In this document: piece by piece, positions 16,192-24,538 of the stretch | Layout: each line of letters starts with the position of its first letter | How positions within the stretch are numbered: the stretch's first letter is position 1 | NCBI GenBank assembly: GCA_041652755.1 | Contig: JBAZGS010000007.1 | Span: 1 to 64,000 of the forward strand | DNA length: 64,000 nucleotides | Direction of reading: 5' to 3' | Source: JAQTTT01 sp041652755 | GTDB taxonomy: Archaea; Nanobdellota; Nanobdellia; Tiddalikarchaeales; Tiddalikarchaeaceae | Notes under the pieces: model-generated | The model's database searches: none | What the model saw: only the letters and a program-made list of their open reading frames with translations | What the model was told of the DNA's origin: nothing | Program-made: the position numbers and the translations under genes

Positions 16192-16222
16192 TTAAATCCC
16201 TTTTCCCTCCCCCACACTCAAT
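16192..16222 (+). repeat. degenerate copy of the tRNA-Leu 3' end (possible attachment-site remnant)
   Basis: This stretch (AAATCCCTT, six extra bases, CCCCCACACTCAAT) repeats the T-arm and acceptor end of tRNA-Leu with its downstream bases (15568-15590). The spacing is about 630 bp and encloses the decayed Bro gene, as expected for a small element that integrated into the tRNA gene. Confidence 0.6.
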
Positions 16223-16279
16223 ATTAAGGTTCTGTTTACAACCATTTATATTTTTAAATTATTAATTTAATGTATTATT

Positions 16280-16801
16280 ATGAACATAATACTTAAAAAT
16301 AAAGATTCCATTTTAAGACCTTTGAAAGTTAGTGATGCAAAAAGCACTTGCAAGTATATTAAAGGTAATAAAAAATATTTCAAGTATTCTACTACTATGA
16401 GATTTCCTCATCCAATTAGCATGGAAAAAAAATTTATTCAAAACACGATTAAAAATTGGAAAACAGGAGAAGGTTATGAATTTGGGATTATTGTTAATGG
16501 TGAAGTTATTGGTTGTATTGGACTACATGTTAATAAAAAAGACAATAATGCTGAACTTGGTTATTGGTTAGCAAAAGAATTTAGTGGAAAAGGAATTACA
16601 ACAAATGCTGTGAAAAAAGTTATTAAATTTGGATTTAATAAAATAAAATTGAAAAGAATTTATGCGTATGTTATTAAAGGAAATATTCCTTCAATTAAAA
16701 TATTAACAAAATCCGGATTTAAAGAAGAAGGTTTACTAAAAAAACATAAGAAGTTAAGAAAAAAATATTACGATTACTATATTTTTGGAAAAACAAAATA
16801 A
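16280..16801 (+). CDS. GNAT N-acetyltransferase, RimJ/RimL type
   Basis: A 173-aa acetyltransferase of the RimJ/RimL (Acetyltransf_3) group. It begins with SILRPLKVSDA, has the central ELGYWLAKEFSGKGITTNAV strand-helix that binds acetyl-CoA, and ends with the NIPSIKILTKSGFKEEG region. The P-loop-like Q/RxxGxG/A element is modified to SGKGIT. Members acetylate protein N-termini or small amines; the substrate is unknown. AT content and A/K-rich codons are somewhat higher than the ribosomal genes. It lies directly beyond the tRNA-Leu integration scar and is one of three GNAT genes within 1.7 kb. Confidence 0.85.
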   Translation: MNIILKNKDSILRPLKVSDAKSTCKYIKGNKKYFKYSTTMRFPHPISMEKKFIQNTIKNWKTGEGYEFGIIVNGEVIGCIGLHVNKKDNNAELGYWLAKEFSGKGITTNAVKKVIKFGFNKIKLKRIYAYVIKGNIPSIKILTKSGFKEEGLLKKHKKLRKKYYDYYIFGKTK

Positions 16802-16884
16802 AAAAGAAAATGTTGTTATAACTCACCATAATCGTAACCTTTGGTTAAAGGCGCTTACCCCACAATCAATTTTTTGCCTAATCT

Positions 16885-17277
16885 TTATAATTTTTTGAAA
16901 AAATATGCTTCATTTTTTGTTTCAAATGAATTCTTAGTTGCTATCTTAGAGCCTTGAGTGTTGGCATTGGAGGTTGTTATCAGTTTTATGCCCTTGTTTT
17001 TGCATTCAGTTTCAACTAATTTTATAAGGTAAGAGCCTAACCCTTTTTTTCTATACTGGTCTTTAACAACCAAATCATTTATGATTGCAGTAGTTTCGTT
17101 TATGCAGTAAGTGATTCCTGCAATTAATTCATCACTATTAAATATTTCAATAAAATCATATTTTCCCATGAATAAAGGATTAAATCCTCCTGAGCAATAG
17201 CATGGAATGTTTTTTTTTATTAAAGAAATAAGGGTAGGCTCAGTGCTTTTCCTTAAGAATTTTACAGCATATTCCAT
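16885..17277 (-). CDS. GNAT family acetyltransferase
   Basis: A 130-aa compact GNAT protein. The acetyl-CoA site is evident in IINDLVVKDQYRKKGLGSYLIKLVE (residues 65-90), where QYRKKGLGS is the Q/RxxGxG/A motif. NANTQGSKIATKNSFE near the C-terminus corresponds to motif B. No extra domain is present. The substrate cannot be predicted. It is convergent with the RimL-type gene, separated by an 83-base gap with nothing recognisable, and has its own promoter. Confidence 0.83.
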   Translation of the reverse strand: MEYAVKFLRKSTEPTLISLIKKNIPCYCSGGFNPLFMGKYDFIEIFNSDELIAGITYCINETTAIINDLVVKDQYRKKGLGSYLIKLVETECKNKGIKLITTSNANTQGSKIATKNSFETKNEAYFFKKL

Positions 17278-17406
17278 ATTAAAGGCTATAAAAAAAATCT
17301 TTTTAAAAACATTGCTAGTGTTGATTTTTTTAATAATGCTTTCTTAGTTATTCATATAAATTAAGGAAAGCAAGTTTTTTATAAAATCTTCAGTTTATAT
17401 TGGTTA

Positions 17407-17895
17407 ATGATTATTAGGAAAGCGCGCATGGATGAGGCAAAAACTATTGTGGATTTTAGTTTTGATAATTTTTATCAGTACCTTATGGATAAATGGGCTA
17501 TTAAAAACAAGTTTATTGCTGATACTATTGCTTATAATAATCCTGAACAAGCAAGGAAAAGCAAAATTTCTGAATATAAAAAATATATAAAAAATTGTTT
17601 GTTCTTTGTTGCTGAAGAAAAAAAGGAATTAATAGGATATGTTATAGGTTCGATCAATATCAGAAAAGACAGAGTAATTAAAAAAGAAGGTGTACTCATG
17701 GGAATACATGTCAAAGAAGGATGGAGAAGAAAAGGGATAGCTACAAAATTATTTAACCATTTAAAAAAAGAATTTAATAAAAAAGGCGTTGGATTTATTA
17801 GGCTTGGAACTGGAACTGTTAATAATGGAGCCATAAGATTATATAAAAAATTAGGGTTTGTAGAAACTGGGAAGAAAATGATAAAAAAGTTATAA
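17407..17895 (+). CDS. GNAT family acetyltransferase
   Basis: A 162-aa GNAT protein with the pattern GIHVKEGWRRKGIATKLFNHL (about residues 98-118), giving the RRKGIA acetyl-CoA loop, then GFIRLGTGTVNNGAIRLYKKLGFVETG, typical of motif B. The N-terminus starts MIIRKARMDEAKTIV. RimI-like proteins that acetylate ribosomal or other N-termini look similar, but the acceptor is not known. It is the third acetyltransferase gene in this stretch, divergent from the previous one, and not obviously a recent duplicate of the other two. Confidence 0.85.
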   Translation: MIIRKARMDEAKTIVDFSFDNFYQYLMDKWAIKNKFIADTIAYNNPEQARKSKISEYKKYIKNCLFFVAEEKKELIGYVIGSINIRKDRVIKKEGVLMGIHVKEGWRRKGIATKLFNHLKKEFNKKGVGFIRLGTGTVNNGAIRLYKKLGFVETGKKMIKKL

Positions 17896-17941
17896 ATAAT
17901 TGATTCCGCTTGCACCCAATTCTATTTTATATCCTTAACCA

Positions 17942-18679
17942 TTAATAAAATAATAATCTTATTCCTAGAATTATTACAAATATTGATAATATTTTTCTTA
18001 AAATATTTGCTTTAATTTTTTTTGCATAAATTGATCCTATTGTTGCACCTATTAAGGATCCAATAAATAACGGAAGTGCTAAATCATACTTTATATTCCC
18101 CATATAATTATGAACAATGAATCCAAAAATATTGGTTAATAGCATTGCAAATTCGCTGCTTCCAACTGCTTTACTGAATGGAATGCCTAATAAACTCATA
18201 GTTGCGGTATCAGTTGTTCCTCCTCCCATGCCGCTTAATCCAGTGATTAGTCCTCCAAATAAGCTACTAATGCTTGCAATAACATAATTTTTAAAGCCTA
18301 ATTTTTTTTTATTTTTTACAAATTTTAAATTTTTATAAAAAAGCAATAAAATGCCTAGAGATATTATTATTATACTGCAAAAAATAAGTAACATTTTAGG
18401 GAACAATAATGATGTTAAAGCTGCTCCAATAATTACCCCAGGTATATCAAAAATGTCATATAATAAGCTTAGTTTAATATCTATTTTTTTTTGAAAAAAA
18501 TAACTAATTGTTGAAGAAATGTTTACTCCTAACATTGCAAATATGCTAATGCCTACAGCACTAGCAGGTTCTATATCATATATTAATACAAGTAAGGGTA
18601 TAAAAAAAACTCCTCCGCCTAAACCTATCATTGAAACTAAAAATCCAATTAGTAATCCAAAAAAAATTAATATTATCAT
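17942..18679 (-). CDS. TSUP (TauE/SafE) family membrane permease
   Basis: A 245-aa polytopic protein with about eight membrane helices. It opens with LIGFLVSMIGLGGGVFFIPLLVL and repeats the G-G-G motif in the second half as GLITGLSGMGGGTTDTATM, reflecting the family's internal duplication. TSUP proteins export or import small organosulfur anions such as sulfite or sulfoacetate. No partner enzyme is next to it, so its substrate is open. It may supply a salvage or detoxification route in a cell with few transporters. Confidence 0.88.
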   Translation of the reverse strand: MIILIFFGLLIGFLVSMIGLGGGVFFIPLLVLIYDIEPASAVGISIFAMLGVNISSTISYFFQKKIDIKLSLLYDIFDIPGVIIGAALTSLLFPKMLLIFCSIIIISLGILLLFYKNLKFVKNKKKLGFKNYVIASISSLFGGLITGLSGMGGGTTDTATMSLLGIPFSKAVGSSEFAMLLTNIFGFIVHNYMGNIKYDLALPLFIGSLIGATIGSIYAKKIKANILRKILSIFVIILGIRLLFY

Positions 18680-18739
18680 TAATATGCATTTAATTTAAGA
18701 TAATAAAAATGTAATTATTAAACAGTCAATAATGTTTTC

Positions 18740-19162
18740 TTATAAATCACAATACCCTGCTATTCTGGTAATGCCTTTTTTTTTAGGCTTAGATTTAACA
18801 TCTTTATAGATTATTTTATTATCATTACCTAATGTTTGAATTTCTTTCACTTGTTCACTGATCTCTAAATTAAAAAGATTAGAGTATTTTGAGGCAAGCT
18901 CTAAGTATTCGTTCATCCTGGAAATTATGCCCCTTTCTGCATCAATTCTTGCATACATTAAGCTGTTCTCAATGCCTTTTTCTCCAATAATAGTAAGTTC
19001 TTTTCTGTCTTTGCCTTTGAAATACTCCAGGTTTTGCTCTAAAGAGTCATAAACGCTGAAAAAGTCGCCTCTTTCCGCATCACTTCTTATTTGTTTAAGA
19101 AGTTGGGGAGGAGTGTATGATTTCCAAGTGTTTTCTTGTAATATTGAATCAAGCATTACCAT
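18740..19162 (-). CDS. helical protein of unknown function
   Basis: A 140-aa protein I do not recognise. It is mostly helical, with two related segments, (R)SDAERGDFFSVYDSLEQNLEYF and ARIDAERGIISRMNEYLELASKY, that look like degenerate TPR-style hairpins sharing DAERG. This suggests an internal repeat of about 50 residues. The last 25 residues are basic. A second in-frame ATG six bases inside is an alternative start. The divergent gap to the next gene holds a perfect 7-bp inverted repeat (19191-19208). Confidence 0.6.
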   Translation of the reverse strand: MVMLDSILQENTWKSYTPPQLLKQIRSDAERGDFFSVYDSLEQNLEYFKGKDRKELTIIGEKGIENSLMYARIDAERGIISRMNEYLELASKYSNLFNLEISEQVKEIQTLGNDNKIIYKDVKSKPKKKGITRIAGYCDL

Positions 19163-19190
19163 TATAAAATATTAAGGTTATATAATTTTT

Positions 19191-19208
19191 TATCGTTAAA
19201 CAACGATA
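19191..19208. repeat. perfect 7-bp inverted repeat in a divergent promoter gap
   Basis: TATCGTT and AACGATA are separated by AAAC between two divergent orphan genes. It could be an operator or a small hairpin near the start of the minus-strand mRNA; nothing else in the 140-base gap is recognisable. Confidence 0.35.
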
Positions 19209-19302
19209 TTTTTAAATTAAATTATTTTTTAGTTTATATCTTTAAAAATGGTTTTTTTATAGAATAATAAGATTAATAAAGGTATTATTTTTATTAAATT
19301 GT

Positions 19303-19512
19303 ATGATTGAAACAGTAATAATCAAAAATACTATCTCGGATGTTGAATTTTTTGTTGGAGAAAAAATACCTAATGAATTTGAGTCAGAAATGTTAAACTG
19401 TTTGGATTCTGTAGAAAAAAACTCTGAAAATATGAATCCTATTACAAGAATGGATTATATTTGTGATTCGTTGATTAATAAATATTTTAGTTTAAAATCT
19501 GAGTACAAATAA
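19303..19512 (+). CDS. small acidic protein of unknown function
   Basis: A 69-aa protein rich in E, N and I, with no motif I recognise. It is predicted helical after residue 20. A TATA-like TCTTTAAAAATG (19239-19250) lies too far from the ATG to be leaderless unless a second AT-rich element nearer is used. It ends 39 bases before the PP2C-like gene in the same direction and might be co-transcribed with it. Real coding is likely but not certain. Confidence 0.5.
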   Translation: MIETVIIKNTISDVEFFVGEKIPNEFESEMLNCLDSVEKNSENMNPITRMDYICDSLINKYFSLKSEYK

Positions 19513-19551
19513 ACAACAATTTTTTTATAGTAATAATAATTATATTAACTA

Positions 19552-20412
19552 ATGAAAATTATAGAGTCATATTTGCAAGGCAAGAAAAAAGACCAAAATT
19601 TATGCGAGGATTGCTTAATTATTTCTGGCAGGTTTTGCGGAGTTGTTGATGGAGGAACTGACAAGACGGGTATTGATTGGGGCAAGGGTCAAAGGGGAGG
19701 AAAAGTTTTGTCACTAATTGTAAAGAATGCTTTTGAATCAAATAATGATTTGCCTGTTGAAAAAATAAAAAAAGTAATAAATGAAAAATTCCAGGAGCTT
19801 GCCAAAAAGAATGGTATCAATATTAGTGACAGGATGAATTTGCCTGATGCTGCTGCAGCCATTTATGACAATAAAGAGAGAAAAATTTATTACATAGGTG
19901 ACTGCAAGGCAAGGTTTGTTTATATCACAGGAAAGCTAAGCGAGCAGTTCATACCTGATTTGAGAATAGATTTAATAAATTCTAGGTTAAGAAAAACAAT
20001 AATTGATATGCTTTTTGAACTAGGGATTAACCCTTTTAGAAACGGCCGAGATTTGGGAAGGGAATTCATAACCCCTCTTTTGAAAAAACAGTCTTTGCTT
20101 GCAAACACTGACTCTGAAGGGGAATGGTTCATGGGCATACCTTATGAAGCAGCAAAGTTCAACATCATAAACGGGGTTGATGAAATAATCTTTAATGAAA
20201 TAAGGGTGCCAAAAAGAGTGAATGAGATTATAATAACCTCTGATGGTTTCGTTTCTGTTGAAAAGAGCCTTAAGTTAAGCATGAAAATGCTGAATAAGTC
20301 TATAAAAGAGGATCCTTGTAGATGCAAAAAATATTTATCAACCAAAGGTATTGGCAAAGGGCAAGTTTTGCCTGATGACATCTCTTATGTTAGAATCAGC
20401 ATGAAAGATTAA
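19552..20412 (+). CDS. PP2C/PPM-type phosphatase
   Basis: A 286-aa protein with the metal-binding skeleton of PPM phosphatases. Motifs are GVVDGG near residue 31 (first Asp-Gly), YYIGDCKARFV near 113, IIITSDGFV near 224 and PDDISYVRI near 272. The first motif is followed by an unusual GTDKTGIDWGKGQRGG insertion. PPM enzymes remove phosphate from Ser/Thr in proteins. The partner kinase is not in the window. The C-terminal third has a CRCKK segment. It is probably cytoplasmic, as no signal peptide is seen. Confidence 0.8.
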   Translation: MKIIESYLQGKKKDQNLCEDCLIISGRFCGVVDGGTDKTGIDWGKGQRGGKVLSLIVKNAFESNNDLPVEKIKKVINEKFQELAKKNGINISDRMNLPDAAAAIYDNKERKIYYIGDCKARFVYITGKLSEQFIPDLRIDLINSRLRKTIIDMLFELGINPFRNGRDLGREFITPLLKKQSLLANTDSEGEWFMGIPYEAAKFNIINGVDEIIFNEIRVPKRVNEIIITSDGFVSVEKSLKLSMKMLNKSIKEDPCRCKKYLSTKGIGKGQVLPDDISYVRISMKD

Positions 20413-20490
20413 CTGAGCACCATTTTTTTTAAGAAAAATTAATCCTTAGGGGGTAAAGTTTTAAATAATATCATTATGTAATTTTTGCTT

Positions 20491-20730
20491 ATGATTTTAC
20501 AAATGGGTTTAGGATTAATAAGTATAGGTTGGATAGTGCAGATAATAAAGATGAAAAAGAATGAATTAAACAAGTATGCTTTATTATGCTACATGATTGG
20601 AGCTGCATTGCTGGCGTATAGTGGTTTTAGTGACGGAATAATTGCTGACACAGATATATTAGAATCACTGACATTATTAACCTCAGGAATAGTTTTTTAT
20701 AAGCTTTGGGCGCAAGGCAAGAAAAAATAA
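20491..20730 (+). CDS. small membrane protein, PQ-loop/SemiSWEET-like in outline
   Basis: A 79-79 aa range depends on start; from the ATG at 20491 it has 79 residues, and a TTG six bases earlier is in frame. It shows three hydrophobic segments (about 4-20, 29-47 and 55-73), with SIGWIVQIIKMKK after the first. The three-helix layout recalls half-size SWEET transporters, but the PQ motif itself is absent. A TATA box (GTTTTAAATA, 20458-20467) sits at the right spacing for a leaderless mRNA. Function unknown. Confidence 0.55.
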   Translation: MILQMGLGLISIGWIVQIIKMKKNELNKYALLCYMIGAALLAYSGFSDGIIADTDILESLTLLTSGIVFYKLWAQGKKK

Positions 20731-20810
20731 TAAAAAAAACCTTTTTTTGTTTTTTTTTAATTTTTGTTTAAATAAAAGAATTTTTAAAAAGAACTATTTA
20801 GGTTAATTGC

Positions 20811-21038
20811 ATGAATGACTTGGAAAAAAGGCTTGAAAATTTTAAGCAAAATGAGATTTGCTTGAATTTTGGACTTAGCAGAAGCAAAAGGCTTAAAGAA
20901 ATGCAGGATTTTGGAAATGATGAAGGGTGCATAAAATACAAAGAAAGTGGCTGTTACAGCTGCAATGGACATAATGAAGAATGCAAAAATTATTATTCCA
21001 ACAAGAGCTCATACAATCCAAAGAAGAAGTTAATTTGA
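20811..21038 (+). CDS. small cysteine-rich protein
   Basis: A 75-aa soluble protein. The N-terminal half is charged and helical; the second half has clustered cysteines (GCIKYKESGCYSCNGHNEEC), which suggests a small zinc-binding knuckle with the histidine. TTTTTAAAAAG at 20781-20791 lies about 25 bases before the ATG, consistent with a leaderless transcript. I do not recognise a family. The 109-base gap that follows contains nothing clear. Confidence 0.55.
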   Translation: MNDLEKRLENFKQNEICLNFGLSRSKRLKEMQDFGNDEGCIKYKESGCYSCNGHNEECKNYYSNKSSYNPKKKLI

Positions 21039-21147
21039 AAAAATTAGTGAAGTCTAATGCTTGCTTTTTCCCGCAAATTTTATATTGTAAGAATTGATTC
21101 ATTTATTGTAAAAGTAAATAGGGTAATACTTTCGTATTAAAAAAAAT

Positions 21148-21864
21148 ATGACTCAGCTGAATTTTAACATTTTTTTGAAAATATTAATTGGAATGGGAAT
21201 TGGTTTTATAATATTAATGCCTGCTTATCCTTTGATTTATGCAGTATTTTATTTGCATGAAATCCTTCCATTCGGCATATTCTTGCTGCTTTCACCAATA
21301 CTTATTATCTTAAGTTATATTTTGTTTATTGTGTTTTTTGTTATTGAAACTAAGGTTATTTTGTTTTTCTTAAAAACAAAAAATGTTGAAGGCTCTTTTA
21401 AAACAAACGTATTAAACAGGACTCTTATTTATTATAGTGTTTCCAGTGCGTTTACAACAATGCTCTCTAAGCTTTTGAATAGATTAATGATTAATTCTTC
21501 AATACTTGATGAGATATTATTCAAAACTTATGGTAACAATGTTGGCAAGAATTGTATGATTGGAACTTTTATATTAAATCCTTATTTGATAGACATGGGC
21601 AACAACTGTGTTATTGGAAAAAATAGCATATTATCAGCCCACTACATTGTTGGAAATAATATTAAGATTAGAAAGATTAAAATAGGCAACAATGTCACTA
21701 TTGGCCTAAATTCAATAATCAGCCCAGGAGTAATAATTGAAGACAACGTGCTTGTTAAAATCAACAGTTTTGTAAAGCCAAATACTGTGTTGAAGAAGAA
21801 TAGTGTTTATGCAGGAAATCCTGCAAAGTTTGTGAAAAAAATTAACTTTTCAAAAATTCAATGA
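21148..21864 (+). CDS. membrane-anchored hexapeptide-repeat acyltransferase
   Basis: A 238-aa protein. The first 85 residues contain two to three membrane helices. From about residue 135 a left-handed beta-helix of hexapeptide repeats follows, seen as (I/V)GxNxxIG-type steps: VGKNCMIG, MGNNCVIGKNSILS, VGNNIKI, IGNNVTIGLNSIISPGVII and ending NSVYAGNPAKFV. The His in SAHYIVGN may be catalytic. It probably acylates a sugar of the cell-surface glycan or a lipid-linked intermediate. It is convergent with a family 2 glycosyltransferase, overlapping by 23 bases. Confidence 0.82.
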   Translation: MTQLNFNIFLKILIGMGIGFIILMPAYPLIYAVFYLHEILPFGIFLLLSPILIILSYILFIVFFVIETKVILFFLKTKNVEGSFKTNVLNRTLIYYSVSSAFTTMLSKLLNRLMINSSILDEILFKTYGNNVGKNCMIGTFILNPYLIDMGNNCVIGKNSILSAHYIVGNNIKIRKIKIGNNVTIGLNSIISPGVIIEDNVLVKINSFVKPNTVLKKNSVYAGNPAKFVKKINFSKIQ

Positions 21865-22501
21865 TGTCTTTAAATGAGAAATATGATTTTCTTAGGTTTT
21901 TGTTGTAAATGCATGAAATTGGAACTTCTTTTACGAAAAGATTTTTTTCATAAGCATCTTTTAATGTTTTTTTCTCTATGTTGAAATGATTGCCTTCAAA
22001 ATTTAGTTCATTAAGGGCTCTTTGATTATAGATTCTGAAACCACTTTGCGGGTCTGTGATATTAAGCCCGGTTTGTCTGCTAACAATCATTGAGGCTAAA
22101 TAATTTCCAAGTTTTCTTACAAAGGGCATTTTTGTTTTTACTCTTCTTCTTGCACCAATCACTATATCTGCATCAGAGTTTAATAGGTTAGGGATTTCTT
22201 CAGGCAAGTGCTGCAAATCCGCATCTATAGTTACTATGCTTTTTGCATTCTTTTTTTTCAAGTAATTTATTCCAATTTTAAGAGCGTTTGCTTTGCCTGA
22301 GTTTTCATTGATATGAATTAATTCTATATTTTTCAGTTTATTAAGTATGCTTTTGGTTTTGTCTGTGCTTCCGTCATTTACTATGAGTATATTGTTTATT
22401 ATTTTTTTAGTTCTGAAAATCACTTCTTTTATTGATTTTTCTTCATTGTATGCAGGGATTAATACCCATAACTCCTCATTTTTTGTTTTTTTAGAAACCA
22501 T
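21842..22501 (-). CDS. family 2 glycosyltransferase (dolichyl-phosphate mannose synthase-like)
   Basis: A 219-aa GT2 enzyme. It shows VLIPAYNEEKSIKEV near residue 12, NDGSTDKT near 42 and TIDADLQHLPEEI near 92 (the DxD sugar-nucleotide site), followed by DPQSGFRIY and a basic patch. It lacks the C-terminal membrane helices found in some family members. It likely transfers a sugar from a nucleotide donor to a polyprenyl phosphate for surface glycan or N-glycan assembly. The acyltransferase gene is convergent with an overlapping 3' end, so the two probably serve one surface pathway. Confidence 0.88.
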   Translation of the reverse strand: MVSKKTKNEELWVLIPAYNEEKSIKEVIFRTKKIINNILIVNDGSTDKTKSILNKLKNIELIHINENSGKANALKIGINYLKKKNAKSIVTIDADLQHLPEEIPNLLNSDADIVIGARRRVKTKMPFVRKLGNYLASMIVSRQTGLNITDPQSGFRIYNQRALNELNFEGNHFNIEKKTLKDAYEKNLFVKEVPISCIYNKNLRKSYFSFKDIIEFLKS

Positions 22502-22610
22502 AATTAATCACTACTTTATGCACATTATAAACTTTTTGTTAAAAAAAAATTTGGTTAATTATTGTGAATAAATAAGTTTTTAAAAGCATTTTTTTTAGTT
22601 ATTTTAGGTT

Positions 22611-23636
22611 ATGAAAATTAAAGAAACTTTTAGCAGAATCAAGTATGCTTTTAAAATAGCTTTTGATAAGGTTTTATATGAAAATTCTGTGAATTTTAAT
22701 CAAATTTTAGAGCAAAAAGAAAAAAAGTTTGACAAATCTGTTGCTAAATATCAGGGTATTATAAAGGAAATAAAGAAAAATAATCAAAGCACTTTTGAGA
22801 AATTAAGGAAAAAAGCCTATAATGAAGGATATTTTGATGGCGAATTCAATTATTTTAATTACTTAAAGGAAGAATTTTCAAAAAAGACTTCTGTTGATTC
22901 TGAAGACTTGGAGCATTTGCTTTTTGACATTGAGCTTAATAAAGAGTTTAAGAAACTTAAAAATAAGGATTATGAGACTGATTTCACAAAGAGATGCTTT
23001 AAGGAGCTTGAAAAATTTGAAAATTATATTAACAGCTTAGTTTCTTATGTTAAAGATTTTGACAAGAAAACAATTGAAACAGTGAAAAAAGGGATTTGCA
23101 ATGGCTTGGTTAATTATTTTTTGGTTGCGGCTAATCTTAAAAAATTTGATAACTATGCAATATTAGACAACAGTTATTTGTGCAAGTTCAGGGAAAAGTA
23201 TTATAGAAAAATAATAACTGCTAAGTCTTTAAACAGAAATGCTGAAGGAATCATTGTTCCTACTATGGTATTAAACGAATATTATAACTGGATAAATTCT
23301 GTGAATAAGAATGCACCTAGGGTGAAGAAGATGGTAAAAAATGATATTATTCAATTGCTTACTAATCCTAAGTTAATTCTTATCCCTCCATTCAAAACTT
23401 TAGAGTTCATAAAAGAGGAGGTTTTAGAAAAGTTTCAGGAAATTAATGAGGATGGAACAGTGCATTATCATAGGGCGGATTTGGAGATTTATGAGTTTTA
23501 CAGAAGATTTGGGGAGCAGTTTAGCAATATTTCATTGCTTTCATCGGATTTCGGGCTGAATAATGAGATAGAACAGCTTTCAAAGTCATTCAGAAAAGAG
23601 CATGAGTTGTCAATTTATTTTAATCTAGAGCATTAA
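22611..23636 (+). CDS. PIN-domain protein with long helical N-terminus
   Basis: A 341-aa protein. Residues 1-160 are lysine/glutamate-rich and helical, probably coiled coil. The C-terminal half fits a PIN nuclease fold: D186 in AILDNSYL, E223 in LNEYY, D290 in HRADLEIYEF and D313 in LLSSDFG, giving the four acidic residues expected for a metal-dependent ribonuclease. It is not a compact VapC toxin and has no adjacent antitoxin gene. It may be an RNA-processing nuclease with a helical docking arm. TTTTTAAAAG about 30 bases upstream supports a leaderless mRNA. Confidence 0.68.
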   Translation: MKIKETFSRIKYAFKIAFDKVLYENSVNFNQILEQKEKKFDKSVAKYQGIIKEIKKNNQSTFEKLRKKAYNEGYFDGEFNYFNYLKEEFSKKTSVDSEDLEHLLFDIELNKEFKKLKNKDYETDFTKRCFKELEKFENYINSLVSYVKDFDKKTIETVKKGICNGLVNYFLVAANLKKFDNYAILDNSYLCKFREKYYRKIITAKSLNRNAEGIIVPTMVLNEYYNWINSVNKNAPRVKKMVKNDIIQLLTNPKLILIPPFKTLEFIKEEVLEKFQEINEDGTVHYHRADLEIYEFYRRFGEQFSNISLLSSDFGLNNEIEQLSKSFRKEHELSIYFNLEH

Positions 23637-23942
23637 TCATGGTTTGTTGCACGCAGGCACTGCGCATATTTTTCCCCTTATTTCTTCTCCAATTATTGAT
23701 GGGTGTATAACGCACTTTTTTTCTTCATTTAAGAAGATGCATGGTTTTGGGCTGTCTATTCCGTTCACTTCATAAAATTTTAATGTATCATACAAGCTTT
23801 TGTATTTTAATTTGGAATTGATTCCTTTGCTTTTCAGGTAGTCTATTATATTTATGGAATTATATTTTATTAGCCCTTTTACCACTTCGCTTGTTTTGTA
23901 AAATCCTCTTTGGCAGCATATGCCGCAGTTATCGCAGACCAT
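23637..23942 (-). CDS. YkgJ-type cysteine cluster protein
   Basis: A 101-aa protein with the cysteine spacing of the YkgJ/CxxCxxCC family: CDNCGICCQRG at residues 3-13, then CIFL...KKCVIHP and a terminal CAVPAC. The family is thought to chelate zinc or iron, and no enzyme activity is known. It is convergent with the PIN-domain gene, with the two stops touching. Length is typical for the short archaeal members. Confidence 0.85.
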   Translation of the reverse strand: MVCDNCGICCQRGFYKTSEVVKGLIKYNSINIIDYLKSKGINSKLKYKSLYDTLKFYEVNGIDSPKPCIFLNEEKKCVIHPSIIGEEIRGKICAVPACNKP

Positions 23943-24020
23943 TAATTATTAAAGAGTTTTTCATGTTTAAATAAGTATTTATGTAAAAATTTTTAATACA
24001 TTAAATGATGATTATTTTTT

Positions 24021-24506
24021 ATGAAAAAGCTTTTAATTGCCATATTTTTAGTTATAATGTTAAGCGGATGCGTGAGCAAAATGGTTGTTGAAAATGGCGA
24101 CAAAGTGTCTTTAGAGTATACTGGAACTTTAGAGGATGGAACAGTTTTTGATTCAAATATCGGAAAGGATGCTTTGAATTTCACTGCTGGAGCTGGCCAA
24201 ATGATTGCAGGATTTGATGCTGCAGTTATAGGAATGAGTGTTGGGCAAGAAAAAACTTTCACTTTGCCTCCTGAACAAGCTTATGGTGCTAAACAAGAGG
24301 GTTTGGTTCAAAAGATTAACCAGTCAGAATTGAAAGCATCAATTGGAACAGAGCCTGTTATTGGAATGGTTTTAAGCGCAAGCAATGGCATGAGCGGAAC
24401 GATAACAAATATTTCTGAAGGCATTGTTTCTGTTGATTTCAACCATGAATTGGCTGGAAAATCATTGACTTTCACTATTAAAATCTTGGATATTCAGAAA
24501 AAATAA
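24021..24506 (+). CDS. FKBP-type peptidyl-prolyl isomerase, lipoprotein
   Basis: A 161-aa protein. A signal peptide with lipobox MLSGC (residues 14-18) anchors it outside the membrane. The FKBP domain follows: VSLEYTGTLEDGTVFDSNIG, then GQMIAGFDAAVIGMSVGQEKTFTLPPEQAYG, then a SlyD-like insert and a final beta strand. It catalyses proline isomerisation and probably acts as a folding chaperone for secreted proteins, of which this window encodes several. The 33-base gap to the next gene in the same direction contains a TATA-like stretch. Confidence 0.92.
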   Translation: MKKLLIAIFLVIMLSGCVSKMVVENGDKVSLEYTGTLEDGTVFDSNIGKDALNFTAGAGQMIAGFDAAVIGMSVGQEKTFTLPPEQAYGAKQEGLVQKINQSELKASIGTEPVIGMVLSASNGMSGTITNISEGIVSVDFNHELAGKSLTFTIKILDIQKK

Positions 24507-24538
24507 TATTTTTATTTCCTTCAAGTTTTTATTATATT

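Noticed and set aside
22611..23636. A VapBC toxin-antitoxin pair
   Set aside because: The PIN part is fused to a long helical arm and no small antitoxin gene adjoins it.
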